A stretch of 10,374 nt of DNA from an uncultured Faecalibacterium sp. (GCA_934540955.1 CAKTCY010000067.1:1-10374), one strand, 5' to 3'. Numbered from the stretch's first letter, positions 1-6,520 are shown. Program-made: numbers and translations. The notes: generated by a model from the letters alone, not told the origin.

Positions 1-692
1 ATCAGGGTTGTAACCAGTTTCAAAATGTCCTTTTCTTCGTGGATATAAGCGAAGGGATTATAATGCATTGACTTGTGAAAATTGATGGTGTTCATCGTCT
101 TAATGAGGTACCCCTTCTTTGCAAGGGCATGTCCGCACTCGTAAATGAGACTTCCTTTCGGGTCCGTAACCACGAATGAAACCGGAAAGGCCTTGGAATC
201 ACACTGCAGCAGGTTCGGCTTAATAAAAAATCTCGTCTTACCACTGCCGGAACCGCCGACTACCAGCACGTTTTTGTTCCGCGCATTCTTGGGGTCGGGT
301 GGACGGTTGCTCATCATCAGACGTTCAGTTTTCGTCAGAATGATGTTATCCTCGAACTTCGGAGCCTGAAACGGCTCAATGTCCTTGGCATTGCCCCACC
401 GGGCTGAACCGTACTCCATGCCATGCCGGTATTTCTTTGCATTCTTACTTTTCAGGTAAACTGCAAGCCGAAGCCCGGCACCGCAGCAGATACCCACCAG
501 AATGTCCAGCGGATGAAGGCTCGGCAGCGGATTTGCAAAGGCCACCGGAATCGTGCCCATCAGAGACAGAATCTTATCTCCCATCTCTTTGCCTTCAGCC
601 AGCCGCCATGCCTCACCGAAATTCGTTGCCGCAAGTCCCAGCAGAAGGTAGGGCAGATACAGAGCCAGCAGCTTGGAAAAATTCTTTTTCAT
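1..692 (-). CDS. VirD4-type conjugative coupling ATPase (CD1115-like), 3' end outside window
   Basis: The first 230 codons of a type IV coupling protein are present; the gene runs off the left edge. Such proteins are inner-membrane ATPases that bring the relaxase-DNA complex to the conjugative type IV secretion channel. Two hydrophobic segments lie near residues 8-24 and 62-80, as expected for the N-terminal membrane anchor. A Walker A motif GGSGSGKT follows at about residues 146-153, and then FVVTDPKGSL, typical of VirD4/TraG proteins of Firmicutes conjugative transposons. The ATG at 690-692 overlaps the stop of the upstream PcfB gene as ATGA, so translation is probably coupled. No stop or frameshift is visible in the part seen. 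Family assignment is firm; whether the gene is complete cannot be judged here. Confidence 0.93.
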   Translation of the reverse strand, partial: MKKNFSKLLALYLPYLLLGLAATNFGEAWRLAEGKEMGDKILSLMGTIPVAFANPLPSLHPLDILVGICCGAGLRLAVYLKSKNAKKYRHGMEYGSARWGNAKDIEPFQAPKFEDNIILTKTERLMMSNRPPDPKNARNKNVLVVGGSGSGKTRFFIKPNLLQCDSKAFPVSFVVTDPKGSLIYECGHALAKKGYLIKTMNTINFHKSMHYNPFAYIHEEKDILKLVTTL

Positions 693-1147
693 AGGCCAAG
701 CTCCTGATCTTTGTTGCGGACTTTATCGGGAATCGCCGCCACCGCCTGCACCAGTTCCTGCAGTTTTGCCAGCACAGAAGGTCGCTTGGTTTTGTTCAAA
801 ACCGAAGCCGAATATTCTTTGAATGCCGCGCTCAACGCATCCGTGTCCTGCGCCTTGAAATAGACCATATAGCGGGGCGGCGTGCAGGAAATATCCTTTT
901 GAACCGCATAGTCAATGTGGTAGCGCTTGGCATATTTCGCAAAGCCTTTGATGCCGGTTTTCTCGATTTCCACATTGGTCACACCCCGGTTCTGCCGAAT
1001 CAGGCGCTTCATGCTCTGTTTTCCCTGCGAAGCATTCTTGTCGTACTGCCGCAGCAGAAACTGTGCACCTTTCAGGAAGGTCCGGGCTGTCAGCTTTGTG
1101 GTTGAAATGGCAAAGTTGACTGTCTTGTGTTCAATTTCTTCCTGCAT
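689..1147 (-). CDS. PcfB family (DUF3801) conjugation accessory protein
   Basis: A 152-residue soluble protein that matches the PcfB/DUF3801 family by overall sequence (for example the segment GVTNVEIEKTGIKGFAKYAK). PcfB of the enterococcal plasmid pCF10 is an accessory protein that works with the relaxase and coupling protein in DNA processing for transfer; the role here is inferred from that family. The start ATG at 1145-1147 is preceded by a G-rich ribosome binding site (GAGGGGG) about 8 bases upstream. The gene ends inside the ATGA overlap with the VirD4 gene, a pairing that is common in Tn1549-like elements. No defect is seen. Confidence 0.88.
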   Translation of the reverse strand: MQEEIEHKTVNFAISTTKLTARTFLKGAQFLLRQYDKNASQGKQSMKRLIRQNRGVTNVEIEKTGIKGFAKYAKRYHIDYAVQKDISCTPPRYMVYFKAQDTDALSAAFKEYSASVLNKTKRPSVLAKLQELVQAVAAIPDKVRNKDQELGL

Positions 1148-1177
1148 TTATACCACCCCCTCTGCAGGAATATCTCC

Positions 1178-1618
1178 TCATCGTTCGTGCGCCGCCGGGG
1201 GCTTTGCTTTTGCTGTTTCCGTCCGCACATTTTCGTCCGGAACGGGCAGCACCAGCATTTGACGGCCCAGGCGCATAAAAGTTTCCGGCTGATGAAAGAG
1301 CTCCTCGTATTTCTGCGTCAGCTCCGGGGAGAGGGATGCAAAATCCTCCTCGCCCAGACCCACCACCAGAAATGTTCCGGCAACCACATCATAGGCCTCG
1401 CCGCTTTCATCCCGCAGAGCGCGGTTCAGCGGCAGCCCCATGAGCTTGCCGTCATCGTTGTAAACGATGGCCACCGGGTCTTCAAAGGGATAGCTTGCAC
1501 CAATCGAGCCGCCGACCGCCTGCTGCAGCGCTTTCAGGTCATTGTCAATCTCAATCGGCTTCGGATGCTGCCCCGGCGCAATTTGCAGCACCGAAAGGGT
1601 ATTCTTTTCCTGTTCCAT
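1178..1618 (-). CDS. DUF3846 domain protein of a conjugative element
   Basis: A 146-residue protein. The core from about residue 8 to 110 resembles DUF3846 proteins: an IEIDNDLKALQQAVGG segment, then PFEDPVAIVYNDDGK, GLPLNRALRDE and GTFLVVGLGEEDFASLSPE. Its biochemical function is unknown; members are common cargo between parB and pcfB in Firmicutes conjugative elements. The start ATG at 1616-1618 is supported by AGGAGG ending about 7 bases before it. The C-terminal 25 residues (VPDENVRTETAKAKPPAAHER end) are charged and probably disordered. The start lies inside the preceding small membrane-protein gene, in another frame. Confidence 0.85.
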   Translation of the reverse strand: MEQEKNTLSVLQIAPGQHPKPIEIDNDLKALQQAVGGSIGASYPFEDPVAIVYNDDGKLMGLPLNRALRDESGEAYDVVAGTFLVVGLGEEDFASLSPELTQKYEELFHQPETFMRLGRQMLVLPVPDENVRTETAKAKPPAAHER

Positions 1619-1742
1619 CCGTATCCTCCTTTACCGTAATCACAATTTCTCCGGTTCGTGCCGCCTGCATCAGGGAAGCGGCAAAAAAGCCGCAGAAAAC
1701 GCCCAGTTCAAAGAAAGCAAAGCCCACAAAAAAGCTCATCAT
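1551..1742 (-). CDS. Small membrane protein, DUF3789-like
   Basis: A 63-codon gene. Residues about 3-27 form one hydrophobic helix with small residues and phenylalanines (FFVGFAFFELGVFCGFFAA), followed by a polar tail. This layout resembles the short DUF3789 proteins that sit next to DUF3846 genes in conjugative elements; the family call is made by eye and is only moderate. The start at 1740-1742 has a good AGGAGG about 6 bases upstream, which is the main reason to call it real. Its last 23 codons overlap the DUF3846 gene by 68 bases in a different frame. Function is unknown; a role at the membrane with the transfer apparatus is only a guess. Confidence 0.68.
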   Translation of the reverse strand: MMSFFVGFAFFELGVFCGFFAASLMQAARTGEIVITVKEDTDGTGKEYPFGAANCAGAASEAD

Positions 1743-1752
1743 TGCGGCCTCC

Positions 1753-2223
1753 TCAGTCCAGGCAGATGCAGTTCAGGTTCTTGCCGTCGGCCATAAGCGC
1801 CGTGCTGTGCTGCTCCAGATACTCCTGAATGCAGTGCAGGTCGCCCATCGTCAGGGAGACATACTCGCCTTCCATGTTGAAGCGGACGAAGACGACCGGG
1901 CCGGTCAGGTAGCGCTTGCCCGACAGCTCCAGCACCTGCTTGGGGTTGTAGCAGCCCGCCACGGGCAGCTCCTTGGAAATGCCGAAAGTGTCATCCGTCT
2001 CGTCAAAGCAGGGCAGAATGCCGGGCGCTTCCTCCAGCAGAATGGCGCTCAGGTCCCTCGCCGGGCCGACTGCCGCCAGATAAACCTGCGGGTCACCGTA
2101 CTTGCGCTCCGCAATGTCGCTCATCTTGTTGAAGAAGCCGGAAACGGCACGCTCCATGCCGTCGATTTTGCGGCTCATGTTCTCAATGGTCTTTGCGGTC
2201 TTGAAATCAATCGTGGTATTCAT
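1753..2223 (-). CDS. Unknown conserved protein of a conjugative element (156 aa)
   Basis: A 156-residue soluble protein without a signal peptide, membrane helix or known catalytic motif. The N-terminal 40 residues look helical (KTAKTIENMSRKIDGMERAV). The rest is mixed, with several acidic stretches and a C-terminal NCICLD. I do not recognise a named family, but its place between parB and the DUF3789/DUF3846 pair fits the variable small genes of Tn1549-like elements. GGAGG about 9 bases upstream supports the ATG at 2221-2223. It is 10 bases from the next gene, so the two are probably co-transcribed. A terminator-like hairpin at 2248-2274 sits in its leader. Confidence 0.8.
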   Translation of the reverse strand: MNTTIDFKTAKTIENMSRKIDGMERAVSGFFNKMSDIAERKYGDPQVYLAAVGPARDLSAILLEEAPGILPCFDETDDTFGISKELPVAGCYNPKQVLELSGKRYLTGPVVFVRFNMEGEYVSLTMGDLHCIQEYLEQHSTALMADGKNLNCICLD

Positions 2224-2247
2224 AGTCGTTGTCCTCCAAAATTTTGC

Positions 2248-2274
2248 AAAAAAGAAAAGACCTCATGGGTCTTT
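2248..2274 (-). terminator. Intrinsic terminator or attenuator between parB and the 156-aa gene
   Basis: Reading the minus strand, AAAGACC (2274-2268) and GGTCTTT (2262-2256) form a perfect 7-bp stem with a 5-base loop. A T-rich tail follows (TCTTTTTT, 2255-2248). It lies in the 64-base gap after the parB stop and before the ribosome binding site of the next gene. It could end the parB message or tune read-through into the transfer genes. The stem is short, so efficiency is probably partial. Confidence 0.6.
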
Positions 2275-2287
2275 CGGTTCCGATTTT

Positions 2288-3037
2288 TCAGCGTTCGTTC
2301 TGACGCTGTTGTCTGCGCTGCCACTGTTCCAGCAGCTTGATGATGACATCTTCCATCTGCCGGGGCGTGTAGCTGCGGGGAAAATACTTTTTCAGGGTAT
2401 CGTTTTTGATGACCACCTTGTCCAGTTCATCCTTTTTGGCTTCCCCCATAATGGCAAAGGCGGCTTCATAGGTGAACTTTTCCTCCTGCGCCAGCTTTTT
2501 CATTCGCTGCGCCTGCGACAGGGACGGCGCGTTTTGGGTCTCGTCCATGGCCTGCAAAAAATCCCGCTGTTGAGCCTCGTCCAGATAGGACAGTTCCACA
2601 GCGGGATTGAAGGAGATTTTCTTTTCATCTACAAGGTCGAGCAGTTCCGGGATAAGATTGGTCAGACGGATGAAACGTTGAATCTGATTGCGACTTTCAC
2701 CAAGTTCTTCGGCCATGATTTGGTCGGAACGTTTTTGTGTCCCAATTTGGGACACATTTTCTTTTGACGGTCTGCCGCTAGTTCTTTTCATGGCGTCCAA
2801 CTTCATCTTGTACGCAAAAGCCCTTTCGCTGGGCAAAATGCTCTCGCGCTGGAGATTGCTGTCCACCATGAGCAGGATGGCGGCATCATCATCCATTTCC
2901 CGGACGATAACAGGCAGCGTGTCCAGCCCGGCAAACTCGGCAGCGTGCTGACGGCGGTGGCCGGAGATGATCTCATACCCGCCTTCTGGGCGGGGTCTCG
3001 CAATCAGCGGGGCCAGTACGCCGTATTGCGCTACCAA
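2288..3037 (-). pseudogene. ParB/Spo0J-family partition protein, N-terminally truncated
   Basis: About 249 codons with a ParB-like body. Near the present N-terminus are GVLAPLI, then SGHRRQHAA and DSNLQRE, which correspond to the three conserved ParB nucleotide-binding boxes. They are followed by a helix-turn-helix region around MAEELGESRNQIQRFIRL (residues about 109-126) and a basic C-terminus (QWQRRQQRQNER). ParB family proteins bind DNA and help maintain or regulate the element. The family normally has several dozen residues before the GxLxP box, and these are missing. Upstream of codon 1 (a TTG at 3035-3037) the frame reads unrelated residues to a TGA at 3065-3067. There is no Shine-Dalgarno sequence before the TTG. 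I therefore call it a 5'-truncated gene; translation from the TTG or another internal start cannot be excluded. Confidence 0.8.
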
Positions 3038-3113
3038 AAGTAATGGGCAAGGATGAGGTATTTTTCAGTTTTGCTTGGCATTTTGTCTTTTTTCAGATTT
3101 CAGCGTATAAAAA

Positions 3114-3144
3114 CAGCGAACAACCGTTTTGGGGTTGTCCGCTG
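3114..3144 (-). terminator. Strong intrinsic terminator of the alpha/beta hydrolase gene
   Basis: On the minus strand CAGCGGACAACC (3144-3133) pairs with GGTTGTTCGCTG (3125-3114) at 11 of 12 positions across a short loop, and TTTTT follows directly (3113-3109). It lies about 46 bases after the hydrolase stop. A smaller hairpin, GGTTTG/CAAACC (3178-3173 with 3167-3162), precedes it. It should isolate the hydrolase transcript from the truncated parB. Confidence 0.82.
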
Positions 3145-3190
3145 GAGGGTGCAGAATGATTGGTTTGCCTGACAAACCGGAAGTCGTCTG

Positions 3191-4006
3191 TTATAAAATA
3201 TTTGCAACAAATTCTTCTATCAAACGATTCACCTGTTCGGGCTTGTCGGTATTGGAATTATGTCCCGCTCCTTCAATCCACGTCAAAGGATTTTTCGTAT
3301 TGCGATGCCATGCTTTGTTGTACCGTATACATGAACCAGCGTGATCTTGTGTACCACACATCAATAATGCAGGACACTTGATCTCATACGGCAGATCCTT
3401 TTCCATGGCCGCTGCCAAAATACGATAGCCATGTCCGGCAATTTGTGCATAGCGTTTCTGGTTTCCGTCATAAGTCAGCATCATTTCACGCATGAGGCTT
3501 CTGCCATAGTCAGTCGTGGCAACGCCTTCCGACCCCGATTTCAGGAGCCATTTCCACGGATAATGAGCATATACCGGCTCAATCCGTTTCAAAAGCCAGA
3601 TCTCAACTGCTGTCACATAGCTTCGTTGCAGCGGTGCAGAGTCAATGGAGACAAAGCCTGTCATTTTGTCTGGGTAAAGCTGCGCATAAGCCTGTCCCAC
3701 ATATCCACCCATAGACTGCCCGACAATAACAGGCTTTGTAATTCCTTCTTGGTTTAAGATATCATCCAGCCATTTTGCCTTGTCAAACAAATCAAATTCA
3801 AACCGAAACGGCCATGAAAAAGCGTGTGCCGGTGCATCCCAGACGATAACATTATACCGGTTCTCGAAATACTGAATCTGCTTATCAAACAATCTATGAT
3901 CCGCAGTCAATCCCGGCAGAAAAACAAGAGTAAGTGCATCCGGGTTGGACACACTTGCCCAATAGTGAATCGTTCCACAGCGAGTATGATAAGTTTTTTC
4001 TTTCAT
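3191..4006 (-). CDS. Alpha/beta hydrolase, substrate unknown
   Basis: A complete 271-residue alpha/beta-hydrolase-fold protein without a signal peptide, so probably cytoplasmic. The oxyanion-loop region is LPGLTADH (about 30-37) and the nucleophile elbow is GQSMGG with Ser98. The acid is likely Asp221 in CGTQDHAG and the catalytic base His249 in EGAGHNSNTD. A helical cap lies between, about residues 125-200. The fold covers esterases, lipases, lactonases and peptidases, so the substrate cannot be named. GGAGGA about 8 bases upstream supports the ATG at 4004-4006. The gene is monocistronic, with its own promoter and terminator. Its base composition is lower in GC than its neighbours (28 of 60 bases at 3541-3600, against 46 of 60 at 6781-6840 in comEC), which suggests acquisition from another genome. 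Confidence 0.9.
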   Translation of the reverse strand: MKEKTYHTRCGTIHYWASVSNPDALTLVFLPGLTADHRLFDKQIQYFENRYNVIVWDAPAHAFSWPFRFEFDLFDKAKWLDDILNQEGITKPVIVGQSMGGYVGQAYAQLYPDKMTGFVSIDSAPLQRSYVTAVEIWLLKRIEPVYAHYPWKWLLKSGSEGVATTDYGRSLMREMMLTYDGNQKRYAQIAGHGYRILAAAMEKDLPYEIKCPALLMCGTQDHAGSCIRYNKAWHRNTKNPLTWIEGAGHNSNTDKPEQVNRLIEEFVANIL

Positions 4007-4042
4007 CGGGCTTTCCTCCGCAACTTCCGAGTTATCCCACTC

Positions 4043-4051
4043 AGTATACCA
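4043..4051 (-). promoter_or_regulatory. Extended -10 promoter of the hydrolase gene
   Basis: The minus strand reads TGGTATACT (4051-4043): a TATACT -10 hexamer with the TGn extension. The -35 position 17 bases upstream holds only TTTTCC (4071-4066), a poor match, so the extended -10 probably carries recognition. The expected start of transcription near 4036 leaves about a 30-base leader containing the ribosome binding site. Confidence 0.6.
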
Positions 4052-4052
4052 C

Positions 4053-4073
4053 GCTTTTCCCCTGCGGAAAAGC
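4053..4073. repeat. Perfect 8-bp inverted repeat in the divergent hydrolase/sigK intergenic region
   Basis: GCTTTTCC (4053-4060) and GGAAAAGC (4066-4073) are perfect inverted copies separated by CCTGC. They cover the -35 side of the hydrolase promoter. There is no T-run on either side, so a terminator is unlikely; an operator for a dimeric regulator is a possible reading. No adjacent regulator gene is seen. Confidence 0.5.
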
Positions 4074-4118
4074 TTCTGCGCACAAAAGGCTTCTCCGGCA
4101 ACTATCCGCGCCCCGGCT

Positions 4119-4126
4119 CATACAAT
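4119..4126 (+). promoter_or_regulatory. SigE-type -10 box upstream of sigK
   Basis: CATACAAT matches the CATACAnT -10 consensus of the mother-cell sigma factor SigE, the factor that transcribes sigK in Bacillus subtilis. The -35 part is weak: only a CTAT at 4102-4105. Transcription would start near 4133 and give about a 24-base leader carrying GGGAGG, which agrees with the GTG start at 4157. Confidence 0.5.
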
Positions 4127-4156
4127 CTAACAACTATGTACCGGGAGGGATATCGT

Positions 4157-4840
4157 GTGCTGCTGACCTTACTGCAATTTTTCGCCACAAAATTTCTGTT
4201 TCTGGCGCTCCATCTGGAAAGCGGCTGCTTTCCGCGTCCGCTCACAGCCCGGGAGGAGGCTGCCGCCTTCAGTGCCCTGCGCGCCGGGGATGCCGCCGCC
4301 CAGGAAAAGCTGATCCGCCACAATCTGCGGCTGGTGGCGCACATTGTAAAAAAATATTACGCCCTGCCGGGCGATCAGGAGGATCTGGTTTCCATCGGCA
4401 CCATCGGGCTGATGAAAGCGGTGGACACCTTTGATGCCACACGCAAGGCGCGGTTTTCCACCTATGCAAGCCGCTGCATTGAAAACGAGATCCGTATGCA
4501 GTTCCGGCGGGAGCGCAAGAGCGGGCAGACCGTCTCCTTACAGGAAGCCTTGGAGGCAGACGGAGACTCTGCACTGACCTTAGCGGACGTGATACAGGAC
4601 GGCTTTTGCATGGAGGACAGCTGTGAGCGGCAGGAGGATGTCCGGCGGCTGCGGCAGCTGCTGGACACTCTGCCCGCCCGGGAGCGGCAGATCTTACTGC
4701 TGCGGTACGGACTGGCCGGGCAGCCGCCCCTGACCCAGCTGGAGACCGCCGGGCTGCTGGGCATCAGCCGCAGCTATGTTTCCCGGCTGGAGACCCACGC
4801 GCTGGAGCTGCTGCGGCAGGCGTGGGGCAAAAACGGCTAG
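4157..4840 (+). CDS. sigK: Sporulation sigma factor SigK
   Basis: A 227-residue sigma-70 family protein. The N-terminal 22 or so residues are hydrophobic (LLTLLQFFATKFLFLALHLE), like the membrane-associated pro-sequence of SigK, and are followed by FPRPLT. Region 2 spans about 48-118, with HNLRLVAHIVKKYY, EDLVSIGTIGLMKAVD and the CIENEIRMQ core-binding/-10 helix. Region 4 spans about 165-220, with the helix-turn-helix ending GISRSYVSRLE. SigK directs late mother-cell transcription (coat and cortex genes) in spore formers. I chose GTG 4157 because GGGAGG lies about 7 bases before it and the length then fits the family; an in-frame ATG at 4136 has no ribosome binding site. The open frame extends further upstream but without family similarity. 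The coding sequence is uninterrupted, with no skin-type insertion. It converges on rnmV, with 4 bases between the stop codons. Confidence 0.88.
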   Translation: MLLTLLQFFATKFLFLALHLESGCFPRPLTAREEAAAFSALRAGDAAAQEKLIRHNLRLVAHIVKKYYALPGDQEDLVSIGTIGLMKAVDTFDATRKARFSTYASRCIENEIRMQFRRERKSGQTVSLQEALEADGDSALTLADVIQDGFCMEDSCERQEDVRRLRQLLDTLPARERQILLLRYGLAGQPPLTQLETAGLLGISRSYVSRLETHALELLRQAWGKNG

Positions 4841-4844
4841 GTTT

Positions 4845-5459
4845 TCACTCCTGCAAAATTTTCAACTGCAACTCGTCCAGTTGTTCAAAAGTGTACAGGC
4901 GGTTGAAGGCCTCCACCAGCTCCTTTTTGGAAAGGCGCGGCGGCAGCCCCAGCGCATTCAAGAGTCTGGCCTTGCGCTCGGCGCTGCCGGGCTTGCCGGA
5001 AAGTCCCCACTCGTACAGGTCGGTGTAGGTGATTTGCCGTCCCGCCGGGCGCACCGGCACGGCTCCGGCTTCCGCCCCCAAGGCGTCCAGCAGTGCCTGC
5101 CGCACAAGGGCGTCGTCCACGCCCTCTACCCCCAGTAAGCCCTCCTTGCCGGGCTGCGCCTTGCGTTTTTCCTTGCCGTGGATGGCAGGCACATAGGCCT
5201 GCACCACGTTCTCCGCGCCCACCATGTTGGTGATGTAGTTGCGGATGCGAAAGCCTGCCGCGTCCGAATCAGTGAGCAAAATCAGACCGTTTTTCTGCGC
5301 CAGCGCCCGGAACAGCTGCTGGCGCTGTTTGTCTTTATAAATGCCAAAACCATCCGTCAGCAGGATCATGGCATCGGTCAGGTGCGCCAAACGGACGGCA
5401 TCGTACTTGCCCTCCACGATCAGCACCCGGTCGGTATGGATTATCTCGCTTTGCATCAT
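4845..5459 (-). CDS. rnmV: Ribonuclease M5 (TOPRIM; 5S rRNA maturation)
   Basis: A 204-residue protein. The TOPRIM domain occupies about residues 1-95: VLIVEGKYDAVRL has the catalytic Glu (about 16) and LLTDSDAAGFRIRN the DxD pair (about 64/66). The segment GLLGVEGVDDALVRQAL (about 107-123) and a C-terminal helical DUF4093-like region complete the RNase M5 pattern. In Bacillus subtilis the enzyme cuts the 5S rRNA precursor in a ribosomal-protein complex; the same job is inferred here. The start at 5457-5459 forms an ATGA overlap with the holA stop and has GGGGAG upstream. A start 30 bases earlier (5489) is open but would add ten residues without family support. A small primase-like protein is the only alternative, and less likely. 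Confidence 0.85.
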   Translation of the reverse strand: MMQSEIIHTDRVLIVEGKYDAVRLAHLTDAMILLTDGFGIYKDKQRQQLFRALAQKNGLILLTDSDAAGFRIRNYITNMVGAENVVQAYVPAIHGKEKRKAQPGKEGLLGVEGVDDALVRQALLDALGAEAGAVPVRPAGRQITYTDLYEWGLSGKPGSAERKARLLNALGLPPRLSKKELVEAFNRLYTFEQLDELQLKILQE

Positions 5460-6484
5460 CTTCCGCTCCCCGCCAGTGCCAGACGGCACAGTGCTGTTTC
5501 CAGCAGTGTCTGCGCCGCCACAGGCTGGCTTTTCAGGCTCTGGTCCAGCTCCAGCAGCACCTGCAGGCAGGCTTCCAGCTGGGGCAGGGTGTAGTGGGCG
5601 GCAGTCTCTGCCGAGCGCTTCAGCCGGTAGTCACTGCCCTTATAGCCAAAATCTTTGTGCACTGCACTGTAATTCTTCCGCTTTGCCGCTCCAAGCTTTA
5701 CCCGGTACAGATCCACAAAGCTGCCGATCATCGCCGCCGTAATGGCGATCGGCTCCTGCTGCAGCCGCAGCAGGGTCTGCAGCTTTTTGCAGGCTCCGGT
5801 GGCGTTTTTGGCGGTGATCATGCGGATCATCTCGAACACGTCCGCCTCAAGGCTCACCGTGCCCATCTCTGCCACCATGGAGGCGCTCACGGTCTGGTAG
5901 CCGGACAGCGCACAGAGCTTATCCACCTCGTTTTCCAGCAGAAAGGGGTCCTCGCCGCAGCGCTCCAGTAATGCGGTGGCTGCGCCGTCCGGCAGAGCTG
6001 CGCCCTGCGCCTTTGCCCGCTCCATCATCAAATTTTTCAGTTCAAAGGGGCGGGGCTTTGCCAGCTCCTCTGCGTAGCCGATGGCCTTGCACTGAGCCTG
6101 CAGCTTTTGCGCCTGCTTGCCCAGCTTGAGCTTGCTGCGCTCCAGCGGGAACACACTGCCCAGCACCGCCACGGCGTTTTCCAAGCTGGAGAGGGTACTG
6201 CACAGCTCGTCCAGGTCCTTGCTGCCGTAGGCGGCGGGGTCGAGCTCCGGCAGCACCACCACGCGCCGGGTACCGAAAAAGGAGATGGTGCCCGCTGCCA
6301 TGATAAGCTGCTCCAGCTCCGGGGCAGCGCCGTCCAGAACGGTGGCGTCCTCGTCGCTGTCTGCCGACAGCACCCGCACCGCCGCCGCCACTGCCTGCCG
6401 CACCAGATACCGCTCGCTGGAATAAAAATAGTAGACCGGGCAGCCCTTGTCGGCCAGCTGCCGGAGTTTTGCTTCCGTGGCCAT
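5456..6484 (-). CDS. holA: DNA polymerase III subunit delta
   Basis: A 342-residue protein, the usual length for HolA. The N-terminal PVYYFYSSERYLVRQAV segment (about 16-32) is the delta-family start, followed by a degenerate AAA+ fold (ISFFGTRRVVVLPELD, about 68-83) and the all-helical C-terminal collar domain. The segment FLLENEVDKLCALSG (about 182-196) is characteristic. Delta is the wrench subunit of the clamp loader: it opens the beta clamp and works with gamma/tau and delta prime. The start ATG at 6482-6484 follows AGGGG about 9 bases upstream. It is the first gene of a two-gene unit with rnmV, linked by an ATGA overlap, and has its own promoter at 6521-6548. Confidence 0.93.
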   Translation of the reverse strand: MATEAKLRQLADKGCPVYYFYSSERYLVRQAVAAAVRVLSADSDEDATVLDGAAPELEQLIMAAGTISFFGTRRVVVLPELDPAAYGSKDLDELCSTLSSLENAVAVLGSVFPLERSKLKLGKQAQKLQAQCKAIGYAEELAKPRPFELKNLMMERAKAQGAALPDGAATALLERCGEDPFLLENEVDKLCALSGYQTVSASMVAEMGTVSLEADVFEMIRMITAKNATGACKKLQTLLRLQQEPIAITAAMIGSFVDLYRVKLGAAKRKNYSAVHKDFGYKGSDYRLKRSAETAAHYTLPQLEACLQVLLELDQSLKSQPVAAQTLLETALCRLALAGSGR

Positions 6485-6520
6485 GCAAATGCCCCTTTCC
6501 TGTTATAAAATGCTCCTTGT

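Noticed and set aside
1495..2340. A 281-codon open frame on the plus strand across the conjugative genes
   Set aside because: It runs opposite three genes that have good starts and recognisable context; its composition is shadow-like and no motif is seen.
3040..3190. Possible attachment site or insertion sequence end at the conjugative junction
   Set aside because: I looked for direct repeats between this stretch and 4010-4150 and for terminal inverted repeats, but saw only terminator-type hairpins.
4053..4073. Reading the inverted repeat near 4060 as a terminator
   Set aside because: There is no T-run after either arm on either strand, and it lies upstream of, not after, the two divergent genes.
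3824..4156. N-terminal extension of the sigK frame upstream of GTG 4157
   Set aside because: It runs through the hydrolase start and promoter region, has no similarity to sigma factors, and the GTG at 4157 has a clear ribosome binding site and gives the usual family length.
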